Assembly: GCA_002470695.1 (NCBI GenBank)
Contig: DKNM01000052.1
Span: 9,909 to 35,320 of the forward strand
Length of the DNA stretch: 25,412 bases
Reading direction: 5' to 3'
Source: Candidatus Neomicrothrix sp. UBA7388
GTDB taxonomy: Bacteria; Actinomycetota; Acidimicrobiia; Acidimicrobiales; Poriferisodalaceae
Below the pieces are notes generated by a model. It did no database searches. It worked only from the letters and a program-made list of their open reading frames with translations, and was not told the origin of the DNA. The translations under genes were made by a program, and so were the position numbers. Positions 7,886 to 15,825 of the stretch are shown here, in pieces; within the stretch, counting starts at the first letter, position 1, and every line of letters begins with the position of its first letter.

Positions 7886-8839
7886 CTATGGGTTGTTCTG
7901 AATGCGCATGAGATCGACTACGAAGAGTAACGGGGTATCTGGTGGGATGGAGGCGCCGGAACCCGTTTCTCCGTAAGCGAGATCGCTAGGTATTTTTAGA
8001 AGTCGTCTCCCGCCTTCGCGCATCCCTATGATTCCTTGATCCCAACCTTGAATAACCATCCCGACTCCGATTGTTGTCGTGAAGGGCGTTCCACGACGCC
8101 ACGAAGCGTCAAACACGGTTCCGTCTGCGAGTGTTCCGAGATAGTGAACTGTGACCTTGTCGCCCGCTTCAACTGCTGCCCCTTCACCGACTGCGAGGTC
8201 CCGGATTTCCAGCGAACTCCCAACCTCTTCATTCTCCGGGATAGAAGGTGGTTGGAGATTAACTACCGATAGCAGATCAACAACGAAGGCCAGTTCAGCG
8301 TTCGGAGGTATAGCTCCTCCTGCACCTGAAGTTCCATACGCAAGTCTTGGCGGGATGACAAGAACTCTCCTCCCTCCCTCCTGCATGCCTACAATCCCTT
8401 GATCCCAACCTGGAATGACAGCCCCTACTCCGATAGGTACGAAGAAAGTCTCACTCCGATTCCAACTGGCATCGAATTCGGTTCCATCTGCCAAAAGGGC
8501 GCCGACGTAGTGGACCTCAACTACGTCGCCTGCTTCGACTTTGTTACCGACACCGACTCGTATATCTCTAATTGCTAGATCAGTTGGCGCTTGCTTGTTG
8601 GGTATAACAACGATAGAAGGCCTATCTGAAGCATCTGAAACGTTGACCCAAGGGCCGACTGGCTGAGCAGAACCAGTAGTACTCGGGGAGGAAGTGTCAG
8701 AGGAAGAAAATTCTGTTGTGTTCTCCGGATCCTGAGCTGAATCTGAATTGCTGCAACCCAAAATTATGGCAGACAATGCGAATATGAAAATTACTGAAAG
8801 GCGTCTCACGGCTAGGAGACTACGCTCCGTTAGGGCCAA
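7886..8839 (-). CDS. Lipoprotein with two tandem FKBP-type peptidyl-prolyl isomerase domains
   Basis: A 317-residue secreted folding catalyst. An N-terminal signal with a twin-Arg-like R-R, a hydrophobic core and lipobox I-L-G-C (Cys29) predicts a membrane-anchored lipoprotein on the outer face. A Ser/Thr-rich linker (about 30-60) follows. Two FKBP domains occupy about 88-192 and 210-313. Each keeps V-H-Y, F-D-A-S-W, G-W-D-Q-G and L-A-Y-G, the residues lining the FK506/proline pocket, so both should be active cis-trans prolyl isomerases. The TTG start at 8839 is supported by GGGAGGAG 9 nt upstream; GTG 8809 is a weaker alternative that would still leave a signal. The two domains look like an internal duplication. 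The gene is divergent from the dehydrogenase at 8974. Confidence 0.9.
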   Translation of the reverse strand: MALTERSLLAVRRLSVIFIFALSAIILGCSNSDSAQDPENTTEFSSSDTSSPSTTGSAQPVGPWVNVSDASDRPSIVVIPNKQAPTDLAIRDIRVGVGNKVEAGDVVEVHYVGALLADGTEFDASWNRSETFFVPIGVGAVIPGWDQGIVGMQEGGRRVLVIPPRLAYGTSGAGGAIPPNAELAFVVDLLSVVNLQPPSIPENEEVGSSLEIRDLAVGEGAAVEAGDKVTVHYLGTLADGTVFDASWRRGTPFTTTIGVGMVIQGWDQGIIGMREGGRRLLKIPSDLAYGETGSGASIPPDTPLLFVVDLMRIQNNP

Positions 8840-8973
8840 AAGTGATCGCTCCTCCCTGTGAAGAGCTTGAGAACTCGAGAAAATAATCGAACTGCCTAGC
8901 TCTAGGTTCCCGTGACTAACTTTCCAATCCTGAGAAAAAACTCGCGAGTTGCGAAGCGCTAGCGTCTTGCCTT
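8840..8973. promoter_or_regulatory. Divergent spacer with two palindromes (FKBP / dehydrogenase)
   Basis: A 134-bp region between divergent genes that must hold both promoters. It contains a perfect 12-base palindrome, AACTCGCGAGTT, at 8939-8950, ending 23 nt before the dehydrogenase ATG. A second inverted repeat, CCTAG-CT-CTAGG, lies at 8895-8906. These are operator-like, but no regulator gene is adjacent and I could not pick convincing -35/-10 boxes. No tRNA or small ORF is evident. Confidence 0.4.
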
Positions 8974-10074
8974 ATGGGGGAAGCCCGAGCAGCAGTCTTA
9001 CACGGAACCGAAGATCTCCGGATCGAATATTTTCCAATACCGAAGACAAAAGAGGATGATGCTGTGCTCCGCGTCGAAGCATGTGGCCTATGCGGAACAG
9101 ATCATGAGTTGTTTACGGGGCAAATTGCTGCTCCCTGCCCGGTGATACCGGGACATGAGACCGTGGGCACGATTGAGTCCATTGGAGAAGTAGCAGCCTT
9201 AAAGTGGGGAGTCGGCGTCGGAGACCGCGTAGCAGTTGAATGTTGGCAGGCATGTGGCAGATGCGCTCAGTGTCTAAAGGGTACTTATCGGCGCTGTGAT
9301 CAGCATGGACAGACAGACCTCTACGGCATGATAAATACCGAGCGACAACCGGCGCTTTATGGCGGTTATGCCACGCACCATTACTTAAGCCCTGACTCGC
9401 TTGTTCTCCCCGTCCCTGACCAATTGACCTCGGTAGAGGCGACCCTTTTCAATCCCTTAGGTGCTGGCATCAAATGGGGAGTGGAAATTCCTGATACCCA
9501 ACCGGGAGATTATGTTGCAATTCTTGGCCCTGGTATCCGAGGTTTATGTGCGCTAGTTGCGGCGCGAGATGCCGGAGCTGAATTTATAGCGGTTACCGGG
9601 TATGGGTCTAATGACCACCCGCGACTTGAACTAGCAAAAGCGCTGGGTGCCGATTTGGTAGTTGATGTAGCGGAATCAGATCCCGTGAAAAGCTATCGAT
9701 CGGCTACAGGTGGACGTTTAGCAGATGTTGTAGTTGACGTTACTGCTAACGCTCCCGGAGCGCTGGGCCAGGCTGTTGCGTTAAGTAGCGTCGATGCCAC
9801 AATTGTTATGGCGGGGGTACGCGGCCAGAAAGGGGCTCCGGGCTTGAATGCTGACGCGATTATTTGGAAGGAACTCACCCTTAAAGGAGCGTTGGGTGTC
9901 GACGCTCCTGTCTATCGAAAGGCGTTGTCATTACTCGCAGAAAAAAAGTTTCCGTTCGATCTGCTTACGCGCCAGGAAGTTGACCTGGAAGAAACTTCAG
10001 AGCTTTTGACTTCGATGGCGGGAAAATCTGATGTGGCGCCACCGGTACACGGTGTCATTGTCCCGGGAAGTTAA
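8974..10074 (+). CDS. Zinc-dependent alcohol dehydrogenase (MDR superfamily)
   Basis: A 366-residue medium-chain dehydrogenase. The catalytic zinc site is shown by G-L-C-G-T-D-H (Cys40) and G-H-E-T (His61, Glu62). The structural zinc lobe is complete, with Cys94, Cys97, Cys100 and Cys108 in C-G-R-C-A-Q-C-L-K-G-T-Y-R-R-C. The nucleotide-binding glycine motif is G-P-G-I-R-G near 170-175. It should oxidise an alcohol or polyol with NAD(P), substrate unknown. Length is normal. It is preceded by a palindrome-rich divergent spacer and followed by a 67-bp gap before the LLM gene, so it may be a separate transcript. A second dehydrogenase of this superfamily, without the structural lobe, is at 12587. 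Confidence 0.92.
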   Translation: MGEARAAVLHGTEDLRIEYFPIPKTKEDDAVLRVEACGLCGTDHELFTGQIAAPCPVIPGHETVGTIESIGEVAALKWGVGVGDRVAVECWQACGRCAQCLKGTYRRCDQHGQTDLYGMINTERQPALYGGYATHHYLSPDSLVLPVPDQLTSVEATLFNPLGAGIKWGVEIPDTQPGDYVAILGPGIRGLCALVAARDAGAEFIAVTGYGSNDHPRLELAKALGADLVVDVAESDPVKSYRSATGGRLADVVVDVTANAPGALGQAVALSSVDATIVMAGVRGQKGAPGLNADAIIWKELTLKGALGVDAPVYRKALSLLAEKKFPFDLLTRQEVDLEETSELLTSMAGKSDVAPPVHGVIVPGS

Positions 10075-10141
10075 GAGCGATTGATGCAATTATTGGCGAA
10101 TAAATCTGATCTAGGTGTTTAACGAATAGAAAGGTCGGCCT

Positions 10142-10999
10142 ATGAAGTTTGGGTTGATGTCAGCGAACTTGATGAGCAATGTGGAGGGAACCGCCGCGAT
10201 TGAATTAGCTCAAAAGGCTGAAGAAGTCGGTTTCCATTCGATCTGGGCGGTCGAGCATGCGGTGGTTCCTGTGAAGTACGCATCGAAATATCCGTACGAC
10301 GAAGGGGGACGCTTGTTCAAGGGCGCTAGTCAACTTGACCACTCCGACCCACTTATTTGGTTGGCCTTTGCCGCCGCAGCGACCAGCACTATCAGGCTGG
10401 CGACTGGTATTTTGATTCTTCCTCAACGTAACCCGTTAATTGCTGCGAAAGAAATCGCAAGTCTTGATCGGATTAGCGGCGGCCGATTAGATCTGGGGAT
10501 TGGTGTTGGATGGCTTCGCGAAGAATTCGATGCCTTAGGCGTTCCGTTTGAAGCAAGGGGTGCTCGGACGGACGAATATCTCGCTGCGTTACGGGTCCTT
10601 TGGTCCGAAAGTGAAGCTGAATTTCACGGTGAGTTCGTGGACTTTGATCCCGTATATTGTCAACCGAAACCTGCGCAACAGCCCATACCGATCCTTGTTG
10701 GAGGGCACTCAAATCGAGCCGCGCAAAGAGCAGGTGAACTCGGGGACGTGTTTTTCCCTGCTGAAAGGCCCGTGGAAACTCTTATATCGCTCCATTCCCT
10801 TGCGAAAGAATTCGCGGAAAAAGCTGGGCGTGACCCCGCCAAAATTGAGCTCTGGACCTCTTCAAATGGAGATAGTAGTCACTTGGACCAGTTAGTCGAA
10901 GCGGGAGTCAGTCAAGTAATGGTGCCGGCAAGGCCGCCCGAGCAATTGGCTGAGCGATATGCGCAGTTGATAGCTGACTACGACTTGGAGGATGCATAA
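10142..10999 (+). CDS. LLM-class F420-dependent oxidoreductase (Rv2161c-like)
   Basis: A 285-residue TIM-barrel enzyme of the luciferase-like family, resembling the subgroup of probable F420-dependent oxidoreductases (Rv2161c type). Visible marks are the E-E-V-G-F-H-S-I-W-A-V-E-H region near 28-40, the barrel segment I-R-L-A-T-G-I-L-I-L, and G-G-R-L-D-L-G-I-G-V-G-W, followed by the E-E-F-D-A-L-G-V segment. Relatives transfer hydride between F420 (or FMN) and varied substrates. Assigning F420 rather than FMN rests on the subfamily. The stop overlaps the ATG of the carboxylase gene by one base (TAATG), so the two are coupled. A short A/G-rich stretch, GAAAGG, lies 7-12 nt before the start. F420 use fits an actinobacterial host. 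Confidence 0.87.
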   Translation: MKFGLMSANLMSNVEGTAAIELAQKAEEVGFHSIWAVEHAVVPVKYASKYPYDEGGRLFKGASQLDHSDPLIWLAFAAAATSTIRLATGILILPQRNPLIAAKEIASLDRISGGRLDLGIGVGWLREEFDALGVPFEARGARTDEYLAALRVLWSESEAEFHGEFVDFDPVYCQPKPAQQPIPILVGGHSNRAAQRAGELGDVFFPAERPVETLISLHSLAKEFAEKAGRDPAKIELWTSSNGDSSHLDQLVEAGVSQVMVPARPPEQLAERYAQLIADYDLEDA

Positions 11000-12552
11000 T
11001 GACTGACTCAGAACTCACTGCGGACTTGCACGATCGAGCTCGTCGCGTCCGTAATGAAATGGGAGGCGTTGACAAAGTTGCGAAAATGTCGACCGAAGGA
11101 GATCGAACAGTCCGAGAACACATTGATGCTTTTCTTGATGAACAAACATTCAGAGAGATTGGGACCTTCAGTCGTTCGTTGCGGGTCGAAGAACGAGAGA
11201 AAACGCCTGGTGATGGAAAAATTGGCGGCCATGGAACCGTTGATGGTCGTCCAGTAGCAGTATTCGGAGATGACATCACCGTTTATCGAGGTTCCAGCTC
11301 AATTGTAGGAACGAGAAAAGAACATCGCCTTTATGAGAGAGCGATGGCGATGGGTGTCCCAATTGTCCATTTTGGCGAAACTGGTGGCGCTCGAATTCCT
11401 GACACAATGGGCGCTGAAGGAATTAGTGAGCCTGGTGGCCTTTTCGAACTTGCGAAACGACGTCACAAAGTTCCCATGGCGACCATGGTGACGGGTCAAT
11501 CGTTTGGTGGCTCATCGTTCCTATCGGCCTTATCGGACTATGTGGTAATGGTTCGCGGCTCGTGTCTTGCCGTCACGTCTCCGAAAGTATTTGAGATCGC
11601 AACCGGTGAATTGATTTCTTTCGAAGATGTGGGCGGTGTAGATGTTCACGCCCGAAAGACCGGGCAGATTGATCTTGGTGTGGACACTGACCAAGAAGCA
11701 TATGAGGCGATACGGAAGTGGCTTTCTTATTTACCTAGCAATGCGTGGGAGACAGCTCCTCGCCATGAGCCCGAAGGTTCCTTCGACCATGACGCCGAGT
11801 TGGCGGACCTGGTGCCTGCAAAAAGAACGCGGGGATACGATATGCGGCGCGTCGTAAACAGGATCGTTGACCCTGGCTCTATGTTGGAAATTCAGCCGAT
11901 GTATGCCCGAAATGTCGTCTGCGGCTTAGCGAGGCTCAACGGCTTCTCTGTAGGAGTGATAGCGAACAATCCGATGTTCGGAGCTGGAACGCTAGACCCG
12001 CAGGCTTGTCACAAGATAATTAGGCTGGCCACAGTTTGTGATTCCTACAACATCCCCATGGTTTTCTTGGCTGATGTGCCGGGCTTCATGGTTGGAGAAC
12101 GAGTAGAGCATGAACTCATGTTGCATTGGGGTATGAGAATGATGCATGCACTGCAAAACTCATCGACTCCCACATTGACTGTCTGTATACGTAAGGCTTT
12201 CGGTCTGGCATGGCAGGCGATGAACGGCTCCTTAATGCCCGCACTGGGTGTTTATAGCTGGCCGGGCGCAGAGATCGGTTTTATGGACCCTGAGGTTGGA
12301 GTGAACGTCGCGTTCGGCTCAAAACTTGCTCGAATAGAAGAACCTGAAGAACGTGAGTCGGAACGACTTGCGTTAGTACAAGAAGTTGGTGAATCAACAA
12401 ATCCCTACGAAGCGGCGGGCACCATGAGAATCGATGAGATTATTGACCCCGGGGACACCAGGTCCGTGCTAGCTAACGATTTGGAAATGTTGGCGCACCG
12501 AAATGTTCCGCCACCTGAGGCTCGGCCACTTTCATACTGGCCCACTTGTTAA
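10999..12552 (+). CDS. Acyl-CoA carboxylase, carboxyltransferase (beta) subunit
   Basis: A 517-residue carboxyltransferase of the PccB/MccB/AccD family, which moves CO2 from carboxybiotin to an acyl-CoA. The first crotonase-like half carries G-G-A-R-I-P-D and the G-Q-S-F-G-G-S-S oxyanion loop. The second half carries D-V-P-G-F-M-V-G-E and later A-M-N-G-S. The G-F-M-V-G loop resembles methylcrotonyl-CoA-type rather than propionyl-CoA-type subunits, which is only suggestive. No biotin carboxylase or biotin carrier gene is next to it, so the alpha subunit must be encoded elsewhere. It is translationally coupled to the LLM oxidoreductase and 34 bp upstream of a dehydrogenase, implying a pathway where a CoA ester is carboxylated or decarboxylated. 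Confidence 0.93.
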   Translation: MTDSELTADLHDRARRVRNEMGGVDKVAKMSTEGDRTVREHIDAFLDEQTFREIGTFSRSLRVEEREKTPGDGKIGGHGTVDGRPVAVFGDDITVYRGSSSIVGTRKEHRLYERAMAMGVPIVHFGETGGARIPDTMGAEGISEPGGLFELAKRRHKVPMATMVTGQSFGGSSFLSALSDYVVMVRGSCLAVTSPKVFEIATGELISFEDVGGVDVHARKTGQIDLGVDTDQEAYEAIRKWLSYLPSNAWETAPRHEPEGSFDHDAELADLVPAKRTRGYDMRRVVNRIVDPGSMLEIQPMYARNVVCGLARLNGFSVGVIANNPMFGAGTLDPQACHKIIRLATVCDSYNIPMVFLADVPGFMVGERVEHELMLHWGMRMMHALQNSSTPTLTVCIRKAFGLAWQAMNGSLMPALGVYSWPGAEIGFMDPEVGVNVAFGSKLARIEEPEERESERLALVQEVGESTNPYEAAGTMRIDEIIDPGDTRSVLANDLEMLAHRNVPPPEARPLSYWPTC

Positions 12553-12586
12553 GGCGTTCTAAACTTATCTAGCGGGGGAGAAGCCA

Positions 12587-13666
12587 ATGAAGGCAGCGTT
12601 TACACGACAGGGGAAAATCGTTGTTGATTCGGCACAGGACTTAGTTCCAGGCGTTGGCGAAGCTCTCGTAAAAACGTTGGCGTGTGGAATTTGCGGCAGC
12701 GATCTGCATGCTCTTCGACACGGGCATGAGATGGTCAGAAGCCAAAAGGAGACTGGAGGCCCTCTTATATACAACGCTGACGAGGATCTAGTAATGGGTC
12801 ACGAGTTTTGTGCAGAAGTAGTTGAACTTGGTATCGGGTGCTTAGACAACGTTCAAGTAGGGGATATCGTTTGCTCGATGCCGGTGCTCCTCAGGCCCGA
12901 CAGATTGCACACAATCGGTTATTCGAATGATTTTCCCGGCGGTTACGCGGAGCACATGCTTCTGTCTTCCCGCTTCCTGCTTCCTGTTACAAATGGGCTC
13001 TCACCCGCTGAGGCAGCTCTCACGGAACCGATGGCTGTTGGTCGCCATGCCGTAGAAAAGTCTATGGTGTCAACCAAAGATGTTTGTCTCGTGATTGGTT
13101 GTGGACCCGTGGGTTTAGCGGTGGTCGCATCTCTCAAACAGAAGGGGCTTGGGCCAATCATTGCGGCGGATTTTTCGCCTCGCAGGCGAGAACTTGCTGA
13201 GCTTATGGGAGCGGATGAGGTCATCGACCCTGCGATAGAGTCCCCTTATCGCAGCTGGCGTGACCTTTCTCTTCCCGCCAATAGCAGCGCCAATGATTCA
13301 AATGACCGGGCTCTCAACGGAAGTACTAAGCCTGGCGTCATCTTTGAATGTGTAGGGGTACCGGGTGTCGTTAACCAGATAATGCACGGCGCTGTGAAGG
13401 ACACGCGCATTGTTGTGGTCGGGGTGTGCATGGAAGAAGATAATTTTCGCCCGTTGACTGGAATTGGAAAAGAATTAAACATTCAGTTTGTGTTGGGCTA
13501 TACCTCCGAGGAATTTTCTGACACATTACGTGCAATAAGCGAAGGGGAAATTCCAGTAACGGAACTCATTACGGGACGTGTCGGTTTAGAGGGCGTGGCG
13601 CAAGCTTTCGAGGATTTAGGCGACCCTGAAGCTCATGCCAAGATCATTGTCGAGCCTTGGCGGTAG
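12587..13666 (+). CDS. Zinc-binding dehydrogenase (MDR superfamily) without the four-Cys structural lobe
   Basis: A 359-residue medium-chain dehydrogenase. Catalytic zinc ligands are in C-G-I-C-G-S-D (Cys36) and M-G-H-E-F (His72, Glu73). The Rossmann motif is I-G-C-G-P-V-G-L. The usual four-cysteine structural zinc loop is absent and is replaced by a segment around S-M-P-V-L-L-R-P-D leading to F-P-G-G-Y-A-E. A Ser/Asn/Asp-rich insert of about 18 residues lies near 228-248. A strong ribosome site, GGGGGAG, sits 6 nt before ATG 12587. It ends the operon with the LLM enzyme and the carboxyltransferase. The substrate is unknown; by family it oxidises an alcohol or reduces a carbonyl. The convergent GluQ-RS gene is 11 bp beyond. 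Confidence 0.9.
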   Translation: MKAAFTRQGKIVVDSAQDLVPGVGEALVKTLACGICGSDLHALRHGHEMVRSQKETGGPLIYNADEDLVMGHEFCAEVVELGIGCLDNVQVGDIVCSMPVLLRPDRLHTIGYSNDFPGGYAEHMLLSSRFLLPVTNGLSPAEAALTEPMAVGRHAVEKSMVSTKDVCLVIGCGPVGLAVVASLKQKGLGPIIAADFSPRRRELAELMGADEVIDPAIESPYRSWRDLSLPANSSANDSNDRALNGSTKPGVIFECVGVPGVVNQIMHGAVKDTRIVVVGVCMEEDNFRPLTGIGKELNIQFVLGYTSEEFSDTLRAISEGEIPVTELITGRVGLEGVAQAFEDLGDPEAHAKIIVEPWR

Positions 13667-13677
13667 CTAAGTGCAGG

Positions 13678-14574
13678 TCAGATATCCAAAATCCATGCGT
13701 GACGAGGCAACTTGGTTGGATTAAAAACTTTGGCTACGAGTTCCAGTTCCATGACTGTTGACACAGAATCAAGTGAAAGACTTGAGAGTAGATAGTTAAG
13801 TACCTCGACAACTGATTCCCCCATACTGATTCTCTGGCTCAGAGTGACTGCCCCGTCCCGTTTCGCCAGCCGTTTCCCTGCGCTGTTGAGGACCAGAGGC
13901 ACGTGCGCATAGGTAGGCGCTTTAAGCTTTAACTGTTCGCAGAGAAAAAGTTGTCGTGGCGTTGTCGAAAGCAAATCGTCGCCTCGCACAACCTCCGTCA
14001 CCCCCATAGCGGCATCGTCAACCACTGATGTCAAGTTGTAGGACGGAGTTCCATCACCTCGAGCGAGGACAAAGTCATCGATGGCCCCTTCGAAAAGGCC
14101 CACTTGTCGATCTTCAAACTGCAAATGTTCACCGTTGGTAATAATTCGGGTCGCTGGGGACCTAGCTGAGCGCTCATATTCCGAAATCTCCTTAGCGCTT
14201 AGCCATCGACACCTTCCGTTGTAAGCCCCGTCGGGTAAGCCGTTGTGGGGCGCGCTGACGGATTCGCGAATTTCCTTCCTGGTGCACCAACAGTTATAGG
14301 TCAGTCCTTTATCTTTTAGATCTTGAAGGGCATCTCGGTAGATATCTAGGCGATCTCGCTGCAAGATAGGCCCGCCGTCCCAATCCAAACCGAGCCTGGA
14401 AAAATCGTCAAGCTGTGCTGCGTAAAATTCCCTGCGAACGGCGGCATCCAGATCTTCAAATCGCCACAAGAATTCGCTTCCCGTTGACCGAGCGAATAGC
14501 CACGCTAAAAGGCCAGTTCGAAGGTTTCCCAAATGGAATTCTCCGGTGGGGCTTGGAGCCCACCGGCCTGTCAC
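13678..14574 (-). CDS. gluQ: Glutamyl-Q tRNA(Asp) synthetase
   Basis: A 298-residue truncated glutamyl-tRNA-synthetase paralogue that glutamylates queuosine at the wobble base of tRNA(Asp). It has R-W-A-P-S-P-T-G and the HIGH-class box H-L-G-N (14-17). Zinc ligands follow the family pattern C-x-C plus Y-x3-C (Cys95, Cys97, Tyr118, Cys122), and the KMSKS equivalent is R-L-A-K-R-D-G (235-241). It lacks an anticodon-binding domain, as expected from the length. The GTG start at 14574 shares four bases (GTGA) with the stop of the upstream nitroreductase-fusion gene, so the two are translationally coupled, which is an odd functional pairing. Its presence implies that the host makes or salvages queuosine. 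Confidence 0.93.
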   Translation of the reverse strand: MTGRWAPSPTGEFHLGNLRTGLLAWLFARSTGSEFLWRFEDLDAAVRREFYAAQLDDFSRLGLDWDGGPILQRDRLDIYRDALQDLKDKGLTYNCWCTRKEIRESVSAPHNGLPDGAYNGRCRWLSAKEISEYERSARSPATRIITNGEHLQFEDRQVGLFEGAIDDFVLARGDGTPSYNLTSVVDDAAMGVTEVVRGDDLLSTTPRQLFLCEQLKLKAPTYAHVPLVLNSAGKRLAKRDGAVTLSQRISMGESVVEVLNYLLSSLSLDSVSTVMELELVAKVFNPTKLPRHAWILDI

Positions 14575-15776
14575 GAACTCTCAGCAAGCGCCTTTACGCC
14601 GTCAACACATCTCTTTATGTTCGCGAGATGTTCTTCTTGACGACGACCGACGATCAATGCCTCTTTGTCAGGCATTGCTTCAATCGCTGGGGTTAGCCCC
14701 GATGACCCTGGGCCGAGCCGGACAGTATGACGTAGTCGACAACGTCGACCGTGAAGCTCATCAATTTCCCAGCGCCAACGCGCTGCAGCGGTCTCCTCAT
14801 CCTCACCTACAGCCCACCCGTAGCGTTCGTTTTCTTCGAGTTCAGTTACGGTAGAGGTTGTTTGCCATTCACCAATCTTGGGATGTTTATTGGTACCGAT
14901 GAAACGGGCTCCTAACTCCAGTTTTTCGAATCCGGGCGCCCATTCAGCGCCCTGGAATTCTTCCGAAAACTGAGCGCCAATGTTGATGTCAGTCACGAGT
15001 GCCCAAACCTTCGCGGGCGGTGCATCAATATCTACTTCGACCGTGACCCCGGGGCCTTCGCTGATTTTGCGCGGCTCTTCGTCATCGCGGCTTTCCCACG
15101 TCCGGCCCCAACTGTCGAAATAAGAAATTTCTTCGGCTTGCCGTCTAGGAATAGAGGCGAAATCTCCACCTTTGCTGAATGCCACGGGTAATAATGCAAC
15201 TGGGGTTACGCCAGCTGGAATGTCGAGAACTTCTCTCAACTCAGCATCGTCATTCAAGATGGCAGTAGTCCAAGCGGTTGCGAGCCCCCGAGCCCTTGCT
15301 GCAAGACAAAAACTCCATGCTGATTGAACAACAGAATCGAAAAGTCCTGGTTTTTTGCTGTCATCGTGAACTCCCCAGATACAAGGGATAATCAGCGCGG
15401 GTACGTCCGCTAGGTTTTCGGCTAAGTGAGCTGCAGAGCGCATGACTGTGGCGTTGCGATGATCGGTGCCTACCAATTTGTCTCTCGCCGATGCCATCCA
15501 CTTACCAGCTGACTCCCAGTACAGATCAGCGAGCCTCTGTTTCTGTTCGCTGTCACGAATAATCAGCCATCTGCGACTTGATTGGTTCCCGCCTCCTGGG
15601 CCTTGTTCAGCGAGGTCAATACAGTCGAGGATAAGCTCATTGGGAACTGAACGCTCGAGATCAAGTCGGAGCCGCACCGATCTCGTGCTCGACAAGACTC
15701 CGTCCACCGAACTTAAATCGACACCAGAAATGTCGTAGCGAGCAGGGACGGGGTCGTTTGATCTTTGCGTCGTCAT
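14571..15776 (-). CDS. Nitroreductase-like / SRPBCC (START-like) domain fusion protein
   Basis: A 401-residue two-domain protein. The N-terminal part (about 30-225) is a nitroreductase-family flavin domain: T-R-S-V-R-L-R-L-D, then G-P-G-G-G-N-Q-S-S-R-R-W near 59-70, and a C-terminal A-R-G-L-A-T-A-W-T-T. The C-terminal part (about 243-395) is an SRPBCC polyketide-cyclase/START-like domain beginning V-E-V-D-I-D-A-P-P-A-K-V-W. Such domains bind hydrophobic ligands. The nitroreductase domain probably uses FMN and NAD(P)H. I chose ATG 15776 because the family homology begins just after it; the open frame extends 64 codons further upstream to 15968 but would run into the divergent aminotransferase gene. 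It is coupled to gluQ through GTGA. The substrate is unknown. Confidence 0.8.
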   Translation of the reverse strand: MTTQRSNDPVPARYDISGVDLSSVDGVLSSTRSVRLRLDLERSVPNELILDCIDLAEQGPGGGNQSSRRWLIIRDSEQKQRLADLYWESAGKWMASARDKLVGTDHRNATVMRSAAHLAENLADVPALIIPCIWGVHDDSKKPGLFDSVVQSAWSFCLAARARGLATAWTTAILNDDAELREVLDIPAGVTPVALLPVAFSKGGDFASIPRRQAEEISYFDSWGRTWESRDDEEPRKISEGPGVTVEVDIDAPPAKVWALVTDINIGAQFSEEFQGAEWAPGFEKLELGARFIGTNKHPKIGEWQTTSTVTELEENERYGWAVGEDEETAAARWRWEIDELHGRRCRLRHTVRLGPGSSGLTPAIEAMPDKEALIVGRRQEEHLANIKRCVDGVKALAESS

Positions 15777-15825
15777 AGTGATAGTCAAGCGCACCTTTGG
15801 CGCCTTCGCATAGCGCAATACAAAG

